Below are positions 26,181-33,761 of a stretch of 64,000 bases of DNA, one piece after another. The stretch's first letter is position 1; each line of letters starts with the position of its first letter. The translations under genes were made by a program, and so were the position numbers. The stretch is taken from the NCBI RefSeq assembly GCF_015326965.1, contig NZ_CP017659.1:5026001-5090000 (forward strand). The letters are read 5' to 3'. A model generated the notes under the pieces. It searched no databases. It had not been told where the DNA came from and worked only from the letters and a program-made list of their open reading frames with translations. This DNA is from Paenibacillus sp. JZ16 (lineage in GTDB: Bacteria > Bacillota > Bacilli > Paenibacillales > Paenibacillaceae).

Positions 26181-27738
26181 TGAGAAGAATATCCGGTATG
26201 GACTGAAAACGATGATTGAACGGGAGTTCCCGGATCAGTACGAGATCCGCCTGGCTGCCCAAGGGCAGGAAGCGCTGGACTCTTTTCGCGAAGAGCCGGC
26301 CGATATCGTCATTACAGACATCCGGATGCCGGTCATGGACGGGATACGCCTGATTGAGGCCCTTGCTGAACTGGAAGGAACATTGGGGGTTAAACCCGTC
26401 GTTCTGATCCTGAGCGGATATGACGATTTTGAATATGCCAAGGCGGCGATCCGCTATCAGGTAAAGGAGTATCTGCTTAAGCCGATTCGACGGGATGAAC
26501 TGTTCGCCGCCCTTCGAAAGACAGAAGAAGTTTTGATCCGGCAAGCGGAAGTGCACAACCGGGTGGCCGCCAGCGAGGTATATCTTCAGCAGCTGCAGAC
26601 CCATCGGCTGAAGGAGCTGCTGGAGCTGCCGCAAGGACTGGGGCTGGATATGGAAGCTGCCGCGAACGAAATCGGATTTGATTCGTTTGTGAAGCCATTT
26701 CGGGTAGCGGTGATGAAATACAAATACGAAGACGGTAATGCCATGAACAAGGATGAGCTGAAGCAATTGATTGATAACATGAGGGCTTCAGTGGAAGGGC
26801 GGATCAACGCTTGCTTTCTGGACAGCAAGGGGAGAGTCGTGCTCATTGGCAGTCCGGACGGACAATTCGAAGAGCTGGCACGGCAGTTTGCCGAGCGGGA
26901 GATGGACGGGCTCTTCGTGGGCATCAGCCGGGAAGGCATCCGGATCGAAGACATCCGGATGGGTTATATTCAGGCGCTGACCGCCCTGAGTTATACGTTC
27001 ATCCATCCCAACGTCAAGCTGATGAGCCATGATGATATTCAGGGGGAGCTGCGCACATATCCGGTGCCGGAAGAGAGCATCCGGAAGCTGGGCAACATGC
27101 TCGGCACGGAGCGGGAGCGGGAGATCAAGGCGCTGCTGCTGGATATTTTTCATATCGAGGATATGCCGCATGTGGCCATCGATTATTTGGAACATGTCAG
27201 CAAGCGGATCAATGAGCAGGTGCTGGATGAGGTGTTCCGCGTGTACGGGGAATCCATGGTGGAAGTGTTGAAGTTATACCGAAAGGTGGGGACAATGGAC
27301 AATTACCGTCATTTTCACACCTATTTCAGAAATTTGGAGCATCTGCTGCTGCACGTGAATGAATATGTTAAAGGGATTCGTTCCGCCCACAGCGAGCATT
27401 CCGAGATCAAGGCAGCGGTAAGTTACATGGAGGAGAATTACCACAGGCCGCTGAACATGGCGATGGTCAGCAATTATGTGTCTTTGAATTATTCTTATTT
27501 CAGTGAAGCGTTTAAGGCCCATACGGGGGAGAACTTTGTGGTATATCTTAAGAAGCTGCGGATTACGAAGGCCAAAGACCTGCTTCAAGACGGCACCATG
27601 AAGCTTGCGGACATTGGTAAAGCGGTCGGTTTTGAGAACACCAAGCAATTCTCTCGTGTCTTTAAGGAGCTGGAAGGGATCTCGCCGCATGAATACCGGA
27701 TCAAGGTACAAACAGGTCCGGGACTGCAGCAGGAGTAG
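26155..27738 (+). CDS. response regulator with AraC-type DNA-binding domain, YesN type
   Basis: Two-component response regulator, 527 residues. The receiver domain is at about 1-125 with VDDE near the start, phospho-acceptor Asp in VITDIRMPVMDG (D55), and Lys in YLLKPI. A long middle region follows, then AraC helix-turn-helix at about 415-520 (LADIGKAVGFENTKQFSRVF). ATG 26155 is 8 bases after AGGAGG; an in-frame GTG at 26149 is too close to that site. Partner of the overlapping kinase gene; expected to activate the importer operon at 20357. Confidence 0.93.
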   Translation: MRSLMIVDDEKNIRYGLKTMIEREFPDQYEIRLAAQGQEALDSFREEPADIVITDIRMPVMDGIRLIEALAELEGTLGVKPVVLILSGYDDFEYAKAAIRYQVKEYLLKPIRRDELFAALRKTEEVLIRQAEVHNRVAASEVYLQQLQTHRLKELLELPQGLGLDMEAAANEIGFDSFVKPFRVAVMKYKYEDGNAMNKDELKQLIDNMRASVEGRINACFLDSKGRVVLIGSPDGQFEELARQFAEREMDGLFVGISREGIRIEDIRMGYIQALTALSYTFIHPNVKLMSHDDIQGELRTYPVPEESIRKLGNMLGTEREREIKALLLDIFHIEDMPHVAIDYLEHVSKRINEQVLDEVFRVYGESMVEVLKLYRKVGTMDNYRHFHTYFRNLEHLLLHVNEYVKGIRSAHSEHSEIKAAVSYMEENYHRPLNMAMVSNYVSLNYSYFSEAFKAHTGENFVVYLKKLRITKAKDLLQDGTMKLADIGKAVGFENTKQFSRVFKELEGISPHEYRIKVQTGPGLQQE

Positions 27739-27782
27739 GTAATGCAAACGCGGTGAGGAGGAGACAACTGAATCCTATTGTC

Positions 27783-27836
27783 ATATAAGAGGGGAGAACC
27801 TTGGCCGTCAAGCAGCAGGGTACTCCCCTCTTATAT
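27783..27836 (+). terminator. long hairpin after the two-component genes
   Basis: ATATAAGAGGGGAG (27783-27796) pairs perfectly with CTCCCCTCTTATAT (27823-27836). No T run follows directly; probable 3' end or two-way terminator. Confidence 0.6.
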
Positions 27837-27884
27837 AAACGGGGGATTTTATATCCGATCCCGTTTTACCGGTTTACGCTATTA

Positions 27885-28658
27885 TTAACTAGTAAGCGTT
27901 GAACCCGTTTCTAGTAAGGTTTTCAATCCCGATAGTACGATCGGCAAGCCTAACTTGAGTGTGTTCGCCGTATGTTCGGCCTGATCAAACTCATCATGGA
28001 TAACCGTTACAAGGGTTACACCTCTAAGCTCCGCATGGGGATCAATTTCCCACGTAATACGTGAGAGACTCTCGCCGGCCGTATCTTCGTTTATTAACAT
28101 CCTCCAACTCAGAACCAGCTTATGCGGAGGGTTTATGCTTAGAATGGTTCCTTCTGCTTGAACCTTGCCTTGGGGGTTCTTAAGTTCGAAAGGAGAGCCA
28201 ATTTCCCAGTTGGATTGGATAGAGCAGTTGTACCAGAACTTTGATGTCTTGGCCGGATCGGTAATGGCGTGCCATACTTGCTCGGGCGCTGCTTTAATGG
28301 CAATTTGGTTTACATGTCGAGGTTTTTGTTCCATATTCGGTTCACGCTCCAATTCATTTTTAAGGGATGACAATTCCATGGCCCAAGGCTCAGCGTATTT
28401 GCTGACCCACCGGTCGTATATTTGTCGGATCGGTACGGAGTTCAGATAATGCAGCTTCTCCCTGCCAACCTTTCTCGTTGTGATAAGGCCGGCTTCCTCC
28501 AGTATATGAAGATGTTTCATGACACCGAATCGGGTCATCTCCAGGGGAACACAAAGTTCGCTTAAACTTTGCCCATCTGTTTTATACAGCAGATCCAAGA
28601 GTGTGCGTCGGCTGGGATCCGCCAGTGCTTTAAAAATTTCATTTTCCAATCGTTGCAT
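27885..28658 (-). CDS. ArsR-family regulator fused to an AHSA1/SRPBCC domain
   Basis: Two-domain protein, 257 residues. The N-terminal winged helix (about 1-90; FKALADPSRRTLLDLLY, MTRFGVMKHLHILEEAGLI) is ArsR type but lacks a CxC metal site. The C-terminal part (about 112-255; IAIKAAPEQVWHAITDPAKTSKFWY) is an AHSA1-like START/SRPBCC fold with a hydrophobic ligand pocket. ArsR and AHSA1 genes are often neighbours; here they are one gene, so ligand sensing and DNA binding may be directly joined. An inverted repeat upstream is a likely self-operator. Confidence 0.87.
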   Translation of the reverse strand: MQRLENEIFKALADPSRRTLLDLLYKTDGQSLSELCVPLEMTRFGVMKHLHILEEAGLITTRKVGREKLHYLNSVPIRQIYDRWVSKYAEPWAMELSSLKNELEREPNMEQKPRHVNQIAIKAAPEQVWHAITDPAKTSKFWYNCSIQSNWEIGSPFELKNPQGKVQAEGTILSINPPHKLVLSWRMLINEDTAGESLSRITWEIDPHAELRGVTLVTVIHDEFDQAEHTANTLKLGLPIVLSGLKTLLETGSTLTS

Positions 28659-28702
28659 CTCCTTCTTAACAACATGCTAAGAAAATCCAAATGGCTATTT
28701 AC

Positions 28703-28749
28703 ATGTGACTAAATGGTAATGTGTTAAAAACGTGACAGTATAGTCACAT
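28703..28749. promoter_or_regulatory. candidate operator of the ArsR-AHSA1 regulator
   Basis: ATGTGACTA (28703-28711) and TAGTCACAT (28741-28749) form a perfect 9-base inverted repeat; further TGTG/GTGACA words lie between. It lies 45-91 bases upstream of the regulator's start, in the promoter region. Confidence 0.5.
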
Positions 28750-28888
28750 ATTATCATACAACGAATCGTTTGTCAGCTTATGGCATTTGAATGGACGAAT
28801 GGGGAGGTATATCGAGAATTTCTGGAATCGGAGTGATATGGATAGCACCGATATGTGGCGCCAAATTCGAGGCAGCTAAAGATTCGGT

Positions 28889-28915
28889 ACGATCCAGTCC
28901 TATTGACTGGGTCGT
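28889..28915. other. small hairpin in noncoding DNA
   Basis: ACGATCCAGT (28889-28898) pairs with ACTGGGTCGT (28906-28915), with T-rich sequence after it on the plus strand. No plus-strand gene precedes it; the origin is unclear. Confidence 0.35.
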
Positions 28916-28930
28916 TTATTTTGCTCACCG

Positions 28931-28990
28931 AAAAAAAGACACCGGGTCGGCTTTCCAGGGACATGCCTGGAATTCGCGATCGGGTGTCTT
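28931..28990 (-). terminator. terminator of the Fur-controlled small gene
   Basis: Outer stem AAGACACC (28936-28943)/GGTGTCTT (28983-28990) encloses an inner stem TTCCAGG (28953-28959)/CCTGGAA (28966-28972). On the minus strand it is followed by seven Ts (28937-28931). Confidence 0.8.
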
Positions 28991-29026
28991 CTTATATGCA
29001 GGATTATGTAATCCCTATAATATTAT

Positions 29027-29179
29027 TTATTGAGCTGCGGTCTCTAATGTGGACAGCGTCATTTCCATTTTGCGGGTGATTTCTTTCTGCCATTTCACGT
29101 CTCCAAGTTGGATCGCGAGGTTCAACAGGTCCAGATAATCATCCATTTGCAGAGAACAGCGGCGGGAAGTCGTTTTCAT
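29027..29179 (-). CDS. 50-residue protein under Fur-type control, unknown function
   Basis: Short gene from ATG 29179 to TAA 29027; AAAGGAGAG lies about a dozen bases upstream. The N-terminus is basic (MKTTSRRCSL), then an amphipathic helical stretch DDYLDLLNLAIQLGDVKW and KEITRKMEMTL. One cysteine; no membrane segment. It has its own promoter with a consensus Fur box over the start site and its own terminator, so it looks like an iron-starvation micro-protein or the coding part of a regulatory RNA. Bacillus subtilis has short Fur-controlled proteins (FbpA, FbpB, FbpC) acting with an sRNA; this one is not recognisably one of them. A faint likeness to IDEAL-domain helices is noted. Confidence 0.7.
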   Translation of the reverse strand: MKTTSRRCSLQMDDYLDLLNLAIQLGDVKWQKEITRKMEMTLSTLETAAQ

Positions 29180-29277
29180 AAGTCAATCGGCTCTCCTTTA
29201 TATATAAACTCTTCAAGCGAAAAGCGTGTAAACCTGAGTATAAATACATTCTCAACACATTCTCACTTGTCCGGTAA

Positions 29278-29292
29278 TGATAATCATTATCA
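29278..29292. promoter_or_regulatory. Fur box
   Basis: TGATAATCATTATCA matches the Bacillus Fur 7-1-7 consensus TGATAATNATTATCA exactly and extends to a 17-base palindrome. It lies about +8 to +22 relative to the predicted minus-strand start, a repressing position. Confidence 0.85.
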
Positions 29293-29306
29293 TGTGGTTA
29301 ATTCTC

Positions 29307-29335
29307 ATTATAAAGGCTTCCCGCCCAGGTTGCAA
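29307..29335 (-). promoter_or_regulatory. promoter of the Fur-controlled small gene
   Basis: On the minus strand: TTGCAA (29335-29330), 17-base spacer, perfect TATAAT (29312-29307). Start of transcription near 29300. Confidence 0.7.
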
Positions 29336-29366
29336 GCGACTTTCTTGGATTTTGCGTAAAAAAGAA

Positions 29367-30236
29367 TTAATTCATGAAGAACCGCTGCCTATATTTGCGC
29401 GGCGAGATCCCTTCCTGCTTCGTAAAGCAGGAGGTGAAGTAGGCCGCATGATTGAAACCGACCTCCTCCGCAACCCGGCTGATGCTGAAGTCCGTCTGCA
29501 TCAGGAGCATCTTGGCTTGTTCGATCCGATAGCGCTGCAAATATTCAACGGGTGAACAGCCGAATTCCTTCTGCATGCAGCGTGCAATATAGACAGGGTG
29601 GAAGTTGATGCGGTCGCCCAGCTCCTGCACCTTGAACTCTTCCCGATAATGCTTCCGCAGATAGGCTGCGGCCCGCTCGGCGCAAGCGGAGGAAGGAGAG
29701 GACACCGGTGTATCCAATGCGGCGGCCAGCTGCTCGATGAGCTCTTGGAACACCACCTGCTGCCGCCACAGAAATTTAGCCTGGTGACCGTACTGAACCA
29801 GCGAAGACATGGTAGCCAGAAGCTCCAGAGCCTTTTCCGGTTGAGGCAGGGTGCCGAATTGGGGGATGTTGACGGAAAAATAGTTTGGCGTCATCGCCTT
29901 TAACTCCGGAGCCTCTTCTCGTCTAGGCGCTTGGCAGGCCTCATCCGCATGCCAATTCCCGGAGGTTTGGAAATGAAGCCAGTAATAATCGGTCTCCTCC
30001 GTGCATCCCTTCGTGCCGAAATGATGCGTATCGGGACGCAGGATGAGGAACATGCCGGGTTTGATTTCATAAGGAATGCCATTCTCCGTGACATGGAGCT
30101 GCCCCTTCATGACCACGAGCAGATCAAAGATGCCAATGTTTTTGCGGTTGGGATGTCCGCTGTGAACAGGAGCGCGGGTAAGCCCGCTATTGATGTATTC
30201 CGGCAGCGGCGGAACGGTAAAATTCAGGATCGTCAT
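29367..30236 (-). CDS. AraC-family regulator with N-terminal cupin sensor
   Basis: Soluble transcription factor, 289 residues from ATG 30236 (AAAGGG upstream). The N-terminal cupin part (about 15-110; GIFDLLVVMKGQLHV, IKPGMFLILRPDTHHFG) binds a small ligand. The C-terminal AraC double helix-turn-helix (about 190-285) carries ISRVAEEVGFNHAAYFTSCF. Domain order is that of sugar-responsive regulators such as AraC/MelR types. It is divergent from the MATE exporter gene, 156 bases away, and could regulate it or itself. Its ligand is unknown. Confidence 0.87.
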   Translation of the reverse strand: MTILNFTVPPLPEYINSGLTRAPVHSGHPNRKNIGIFDLLVVMKGQLHVTENGIPYEIKPGMFLILRPDTHHFGTKGCTEETDYYWLHFQTSGNWHADEACQAPRREEAPELKAMTPNYFSVNIPQFGTLPQPEKALELLATMSSLVQYGHQAKFLWRQQVVFQELIEQLAAALDTPVSSPSSACAERAAAYLRKHYREEFKVQELGDRINFHPVYIARCMQKEFGCSPVEYLQRYRIEQAKMLLMQTDFSISRVAEEVGFNHAAYFTSCFTKQEGISPRKYRQRFFMN

Positions 30237-30392
30237 AAGAAAGCCCTTTCGTGATTCGCGAGGTTTGAATTTTGATAGTTTTCGTTCGGAAAATGATATT
30301 ATAACTCCAGTATACCATCTATAATTTGAGAAGGTTAAAGACCGTTTCATCATGAATTGTGTTTAACCCTTACATCATGGGTGGAGGTTGGA

Positions 30393-31784
30393 ATGTTGGA
30401 TAAAAACACAAGCAAATTTACATTATGGGTTCTCGCTTGGCCCATATTTATCGAGCTGTTCCTGCAGTTTTTGCTGGGAGCGGTGGATACATTGATGGTC
30501 AGTCGGATTTCCGACGATGCGGTGGCTGTGGTTGGCTTCTCCAATCAGCTGTTTCAGGCGATGACGACCCTGTTCATGACGGTTGCCAGCGGTGCCGGCA
30601 TTCTCATTGCCCAGAAGATCGGTTCGCATCGAACGGGAGACGCTCGAACGATCGGCATCATGGCGGTGAGTGCCACGACAATCATCGGATTGGTGTGCAG
30701 CGTGATATTGTTTGCGATGCCGGAGGCTATCGCTTCGATCCTCCAGCTGCCGGAGCATCTGCTTCCGCTAGCCGGAACGTATATCTCCATTGTCGGCGGC
30801 GGGATGGTGCTGATTGCCATGATGGCTACGATGAGCACCGTCATCCGGAATACCGGTAATACGCGTGCGCCGATGTATGTAGCGATCGGAATGAATATCA
30901 TTCACGTTATTATGAACTATGGGTTTATTTTCGGCGCTTTCGGGTTCCCGCAGTGGGGGCTTACCGGCGTCGCGATCTCGACGGTGGTAAGCCGGCTGCT
31001 CGCTGTGCTCTTACTGCTGTATATATTCCTTCGTTCATTTGAATACCGGATCAAGTGGAAGGAATTCCGCGTGTTCAACCGTCCGCTGTTCGGTGAAATT
31101 CTGAAGATCGGATGGCCGCTCGGCATCAATATGTCCTGCTGGGTGTTCACGCAGCTGATCATCTATTCCTTCATTGCAACGCTGGGCGCTGCTGAGCTGG
31201 CTGCGCGTACGTATATGAATACACTGGAATCCTTCTGCTTCCTGCTGGGCTCATCAATCGCGATGGCTGCCCAGATTCAGATCGCGCATCTGTTCGGCGC
31301 GGGCCGGATCAAGGAGGCTTATCGGAGCGCGTACCGCGCGCTGGGCATCGGGGCTGTTTACGTTGTCGTCAATGCCTTCCTACTGTATGTGTTTGGGAAG
31401 CAGCTGCTGGGGCTGTTTACGGACGATAAGACAATCATTGCGATCGGGGCCTCGCTCCTGGGCATGAACCTGATTCTCCAGCCTGGCAAAATGCTCAACA
31501 TGGCGCTCGGGAACTCGCTTAATGCCGTCGGAGACACGAGGTTTACGATGTACATTTCCCTGGGCTCGATGTGGCTGGTCGCCACCGTGCTCTCTTATGT
31601 ACTCGGCATTCACATGGGGTGGGGGCTTATCGGCATATACTCCTGCATGATTGCCGACGAGTATTTGCGGGGTGTGCTGTCCTTCTTCCGCTGGCGCGGG
31701 CAAAAACACCTGCGGAAGGCAGAGCGAGTCGAGCCGGTGAATCATCAGGGGACGTCAATGGAGCCGATGCCAGCGCAAGCGTAA
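30393..31784 (+). CDS. MATE family efflux transporter
   Basis: Cation-coupled multidrug/metabolite exporter, 463 residues, twelve membrane helices in two related halves. WPIFIELFLQFLLGAVDTLMVSR at the start is cut here to its core: FIELFLQFLLGAVDTLM. ATG 30393 lies 5 bases after GGAGG; an upstream in-frame start lacks a binding site. It extrudes organic cations or drugs with Na+ or H+ gradients. Divergent from an AraC regulator that may control it. Terminated by a clear hairpin. Confidence 0.92.
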   Translation: MLDKNTSKFTLWVLAWPIFIELFLQFLLGAVDTLMVSRISDDAVAVVGFSNQLFQAMTTLFMTVASGAGILIAQKIGSHRTGDARTIGIMAVSATTIIGLVCSVILFAMPEAIASILQLPEHLLPLAGTYISIVGGGMVLIAMMATMSTVIRNTGNTRAPMYVAIGMNIIHVIMNYGFIFGAFGFPQWGLTGVAISTVVSRLLAVLLLLYIFLRSFEYRIKWKEFRVFNRPLFGEILKIGWPLGINMSCWVFTQLIIYSFIATLGAAELAARTYMNTLESFCFLLGSSIAMAAQIQIAHLFGAGRIKEAYRSAYRALGIGAVYVVVNAFLLYVFGKQLLGLFTDDKTIIAIGASLLGMNLILQPGKMLNMALGNSLNAVGDTRFTMYISLGSMWLVATVLSYVLGIHMGWGLIGIYSCMIADEYLRGVLSFFRWRGQKHLRKAERVEPVNHQGTSMEPMPAQA

Positions 31785-31803
31785 TGATGGGTTATGAAAT
31801 GAA

Positions 31804-31847
31804 AAAGGATACTTCGGCCGTGCGGCATCGGGGTATCCTTTTTTTGC
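31804..31847 (+). terminator. terminator after MATE gene
   Basis: AAAGGATAC (31804-31812) pairs with GTATCCTTT (31833-31841), followed by a run of Ts. Confidence 0.85.
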
Positions 31848-31936
31848 CATACTATAAAATAATGCATTCGAAAACTTTTTAACCGCATGACGGGGTATTG
31901 TAAGTGATTGGCCAAGTGAAAGGAGGAAAGCGCGGT

Positions 31937-32479
31937 TTGGTACACGACCTTATACAACGACTAAAGACGGAATACAGTGACGAATTGTTTGAAGAACTTT
32001 ACCGGTTATACGCGGATCGGGCGATTCGAACGGCTACCGCAGTAACCGGAAGTCCGGCAAGCGCTGCCGACGTGGTCCAGGAAACGTTCATCCGGGTATA
32101 CCGTAACCTCGGTGCCTATGATGGAAGCAAACCCTTTGACCCGTGGTTCAACCGGATTCTCTATAACGAATGCAATCGGTATTTGAAGAAACATGCGAGA
32201 GTGGTGCCTTCCGAGATATCGGAGGAGAGGGATCTTCCCTCGGAAACCGACACCTACGATTTTGACCGGCATGGCGAGGTATATGAGATGGTGCAGCGGC
32301 TGGATGACCAGCACCGGATTCCCGTTATCTTGAAATATTTGAACGATGTTGCCGAGAAGGATATCGCGGACATGATGGAGCTCAACATCAACACGGTGAA
32401 GTCCAGATTGTTCAAAGCCCGAAAGAAGTTGAAGGAATGGATGCTGCAGAATAGGGGAGGGGATCAGCATGGGACGTGA
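31937..32479 (+). CDS. ECF-type RNA polymerase sigma factor
   Basis: Sigma-70 family factor of the ECF group, 180 residues. Region 2 (about 25-90; SAADVVQETFIRVYRNL, PFDPWFNRILYNECNRYLKK) and region 4 (about 115-170; EKDIADMMELNINTVKSRLFKARKKL) are both present. TTG 31937 follows AAAGGAGG; an earlier in-frame GTG at 31904 would add residues across that binding site. The stop overlaps the next start by 11 bases (ATG 32469), so anti-sigma synthesis is coupled. Stimulus unknown. No clear ECF consensus promoter is visible upstream. Confidence 0.92.
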   Translation: MVHDLIQRLKTEYSDELFEELYRLYADRAIRTATAVTGSPASAADVVQETFIRVYRNLGAYDGSKPFDPWFNRILYNECNRYLKKHARVVPSEISEERDLPSETDTYDFDRHGEVYEMVQRLDDQHRIPVILKYLNDVAEKDIADMMELNINTVKSRLFKARKKLKEWMLQNRGGDQHGT

Positions 32480-33284
32480 TCCATTGGATCAAGAGATAAC
32501 GGACGGTCTGAAAAAGGGTACGGATGACGCGATGCGACATAAAGACGAGATTTGGTTGGCGATTAAGGAGCGGATTCATAGCGAGCAAGCCCGGCGGTCT
32601 GCGGAATCGGAGACTTCCTTCGCGCCGCGGGAATCGAAAGGGCGCCGCCGTTCGGGACGAAGAACTGTCGGATGGATTGCGGCAACCGCCGCTGCGGCAG
32701 CCATCGTGCTGACCGTCAGCTTTCAGACGGCGCCGGTTCAGGCGTTCCTTGATCAGGTGAAGGAATGGTTTGCTCCCCAGAAAACGGTCGAGCAGGAGCT
32801 TGAAGGAACGCCGGAAACCAGCGTGGATCAGCTGCATGAGGGTGCCGATTACGTGATTTATATTGATGAGAGCCGGTTTAAAATGATTCATGAATCGGGC
32901 GTGGACCGCATTGAATTGAAGGAGAAGCCGACGGATGACCGCTATCCGGAAGTGTTCATGGAAATTTCGCAGGAGGGCATCGATGCCAAGACGGCAGCGG
33001 AGCGGATCCAGACGGAGCTGCAAGAATATCCGAAGGTTGAATCGAATCCCGTGGATGAACCGATTCAAGGCTGGGAAGTGCGTGCCGTTGGTGGAACCGG
33101 CGGTAAAGAGTGGGATGACCCGGTGATACGATATTATGTGTTCGATAACGGGCAGGGCGGCAGCTTTGTTGTGAAGCAGCAGTATTTCCTGGAGGCCTCC
33201 GAGGGCTTCGGCGCACGCTTCCATAACATGATGAAGGAATTCCACATTACGACGAATACCCATGCTGAGTCTGACATCGAATAG
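32469..33284 (+). CDS. membrane anti-sigma factor
   Basis: Partner of the overlapping ECF sigma gene, 271 residues. The cytoplasmic N-terminus (about 1-65) is highly charged and should bind sigma. One membrane helix lies at about 66-86 (VGWIAATAAAAAIVLTVSF). The outer part (about 90-271) is a beta-rich domain like DUF4367, with QGWEVRAVGG and RYYVFDNGQGGSFVV. The outer domain probably senses envelope stress and triggers release of sigma. Terminator at 33427. Confidence 0.85.
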   Translation: MGRDPLDQEITDGLKKGTDDAMRHKDEIWLAIKERIHSEQARRSAESETSFAPRESKGRRRSGRRTVGWIAATAAAAAIVLTVSFQTAPVQAFLDQVKEWFAPQKTVEQELEGTPETSVDQLHEGADYVIYIDESRFKMIHESGVDRIELKEKPTDDRYPEVFMEISQEGIDAKTAAERIQTELQEYPKVESNPVDEPIQGWEVRAVGGTGGKEWDDPVIRYYVFDNGQGGSFVVKQQYFLEASEGFGARFHNMMKEFHITTNTHAESDIE

Positions 33285-33426
33285 GATTTTCAGTTTATTG
33301 ATTGCTTTTAACGTGAACGCTCGGTAGAGGTCACAACTCGAACGATTAATGTGGTGGTAATCACTATGGCAAATCCCGCATGATGATACCGTCATGAGCT
33401 TATATCGATAAATAACAGCCATATAC

Positions 33427-33467
33427 AGGGATAGCCCAATCGCATGATGGGGGCTATCCCTTTTTTT
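33427..33467 (+). terminator. terminator after sigma/anti-sigma pair
   Basis: AGGGATAGCCC (33427-33437) pairs with GGGCTATCCCT (33451-33461), followed by Ts. Confidence 0.9.
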
Positions 33468-33518
33468 ATGTTCAAAGATTTAAAGATTGGGTTAGAAACG
33501 CTAAGTATAATAGTATCA

Positions 33519-33535
33519 TGTAATGTTATATAACA
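33519..33535. promoter_or_regulatory. GlnR/TnrA box 1
   Basis: TGTAA-N7-TAACA, an exact match to the TGTNAN7TNACA consensus of the nitrogen regulators GlnR and TnrA. Farthest of three boxes upstream of the asparaginase gene. Confidence 0.7.
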
Positions 33536-33674
33536 TATTTGAAGTCTATTATATATAATAACACTTCCCTATTACTGGATTATATTATTTTCAATTCACT
33601 AAAATAAGCTGATAATACAGTTATATTTCTGTATTTCTTCAATTGTAAACGCTTTTCCTATAATATATCAGATT

Positions 33675-33691
33675 TGTTATATTAAATAACA
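33675..33691. promoter_or_regulatory. GlnR/TnrA box 2
   Basis: TGTTA-N7-TAACA, exact consensus. It overlaps the -35 and spacer of a candidate promoter TTGTTA (33674-33679)-17-TAGAAT (33697-33702). Confidence 0.75.
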
Positions 33692-33726
33692 TTAAATAGA
33701 ATAAATCTAACAAATACATATTTATA

Positions 33727-33743
33727 TGTTATTTTATATAACA
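33727..33743. promoter_or_regulatory. GlnR/TnrA box 3
   Basis: TGTTA-N7-TAACA, exact consensus, ending just before the ribosome binding site; binding here would block transcription downstream of the start. Confidence 0.75.
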
Positions 33744-33761
33744 TAAAGGGAGAGTGCCATA

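Noticed and set aside
28791..29033. 80-codon frame on the plus strand between the ArsR gene and the Fur-controlled gene
   Set aside because: No binding site before the start, it runs through the two-stem terminator of the opposite-strand gene, and the composition is not gene-like.
31880..31930. ECF promoter before the sigma gene at 31937
   Set aside because: A GAAAAC-like word followed by CGG at about 15 bases is too far from the TGAAAC-N16-CGT form.
33285..33761. Long AT-rich gap as a replication origin or prophage attachment site
   Set aside because: No DnaA-box cluster or integrase nearby; the features are explained by the GlnR/TnrA boxes and promoter.
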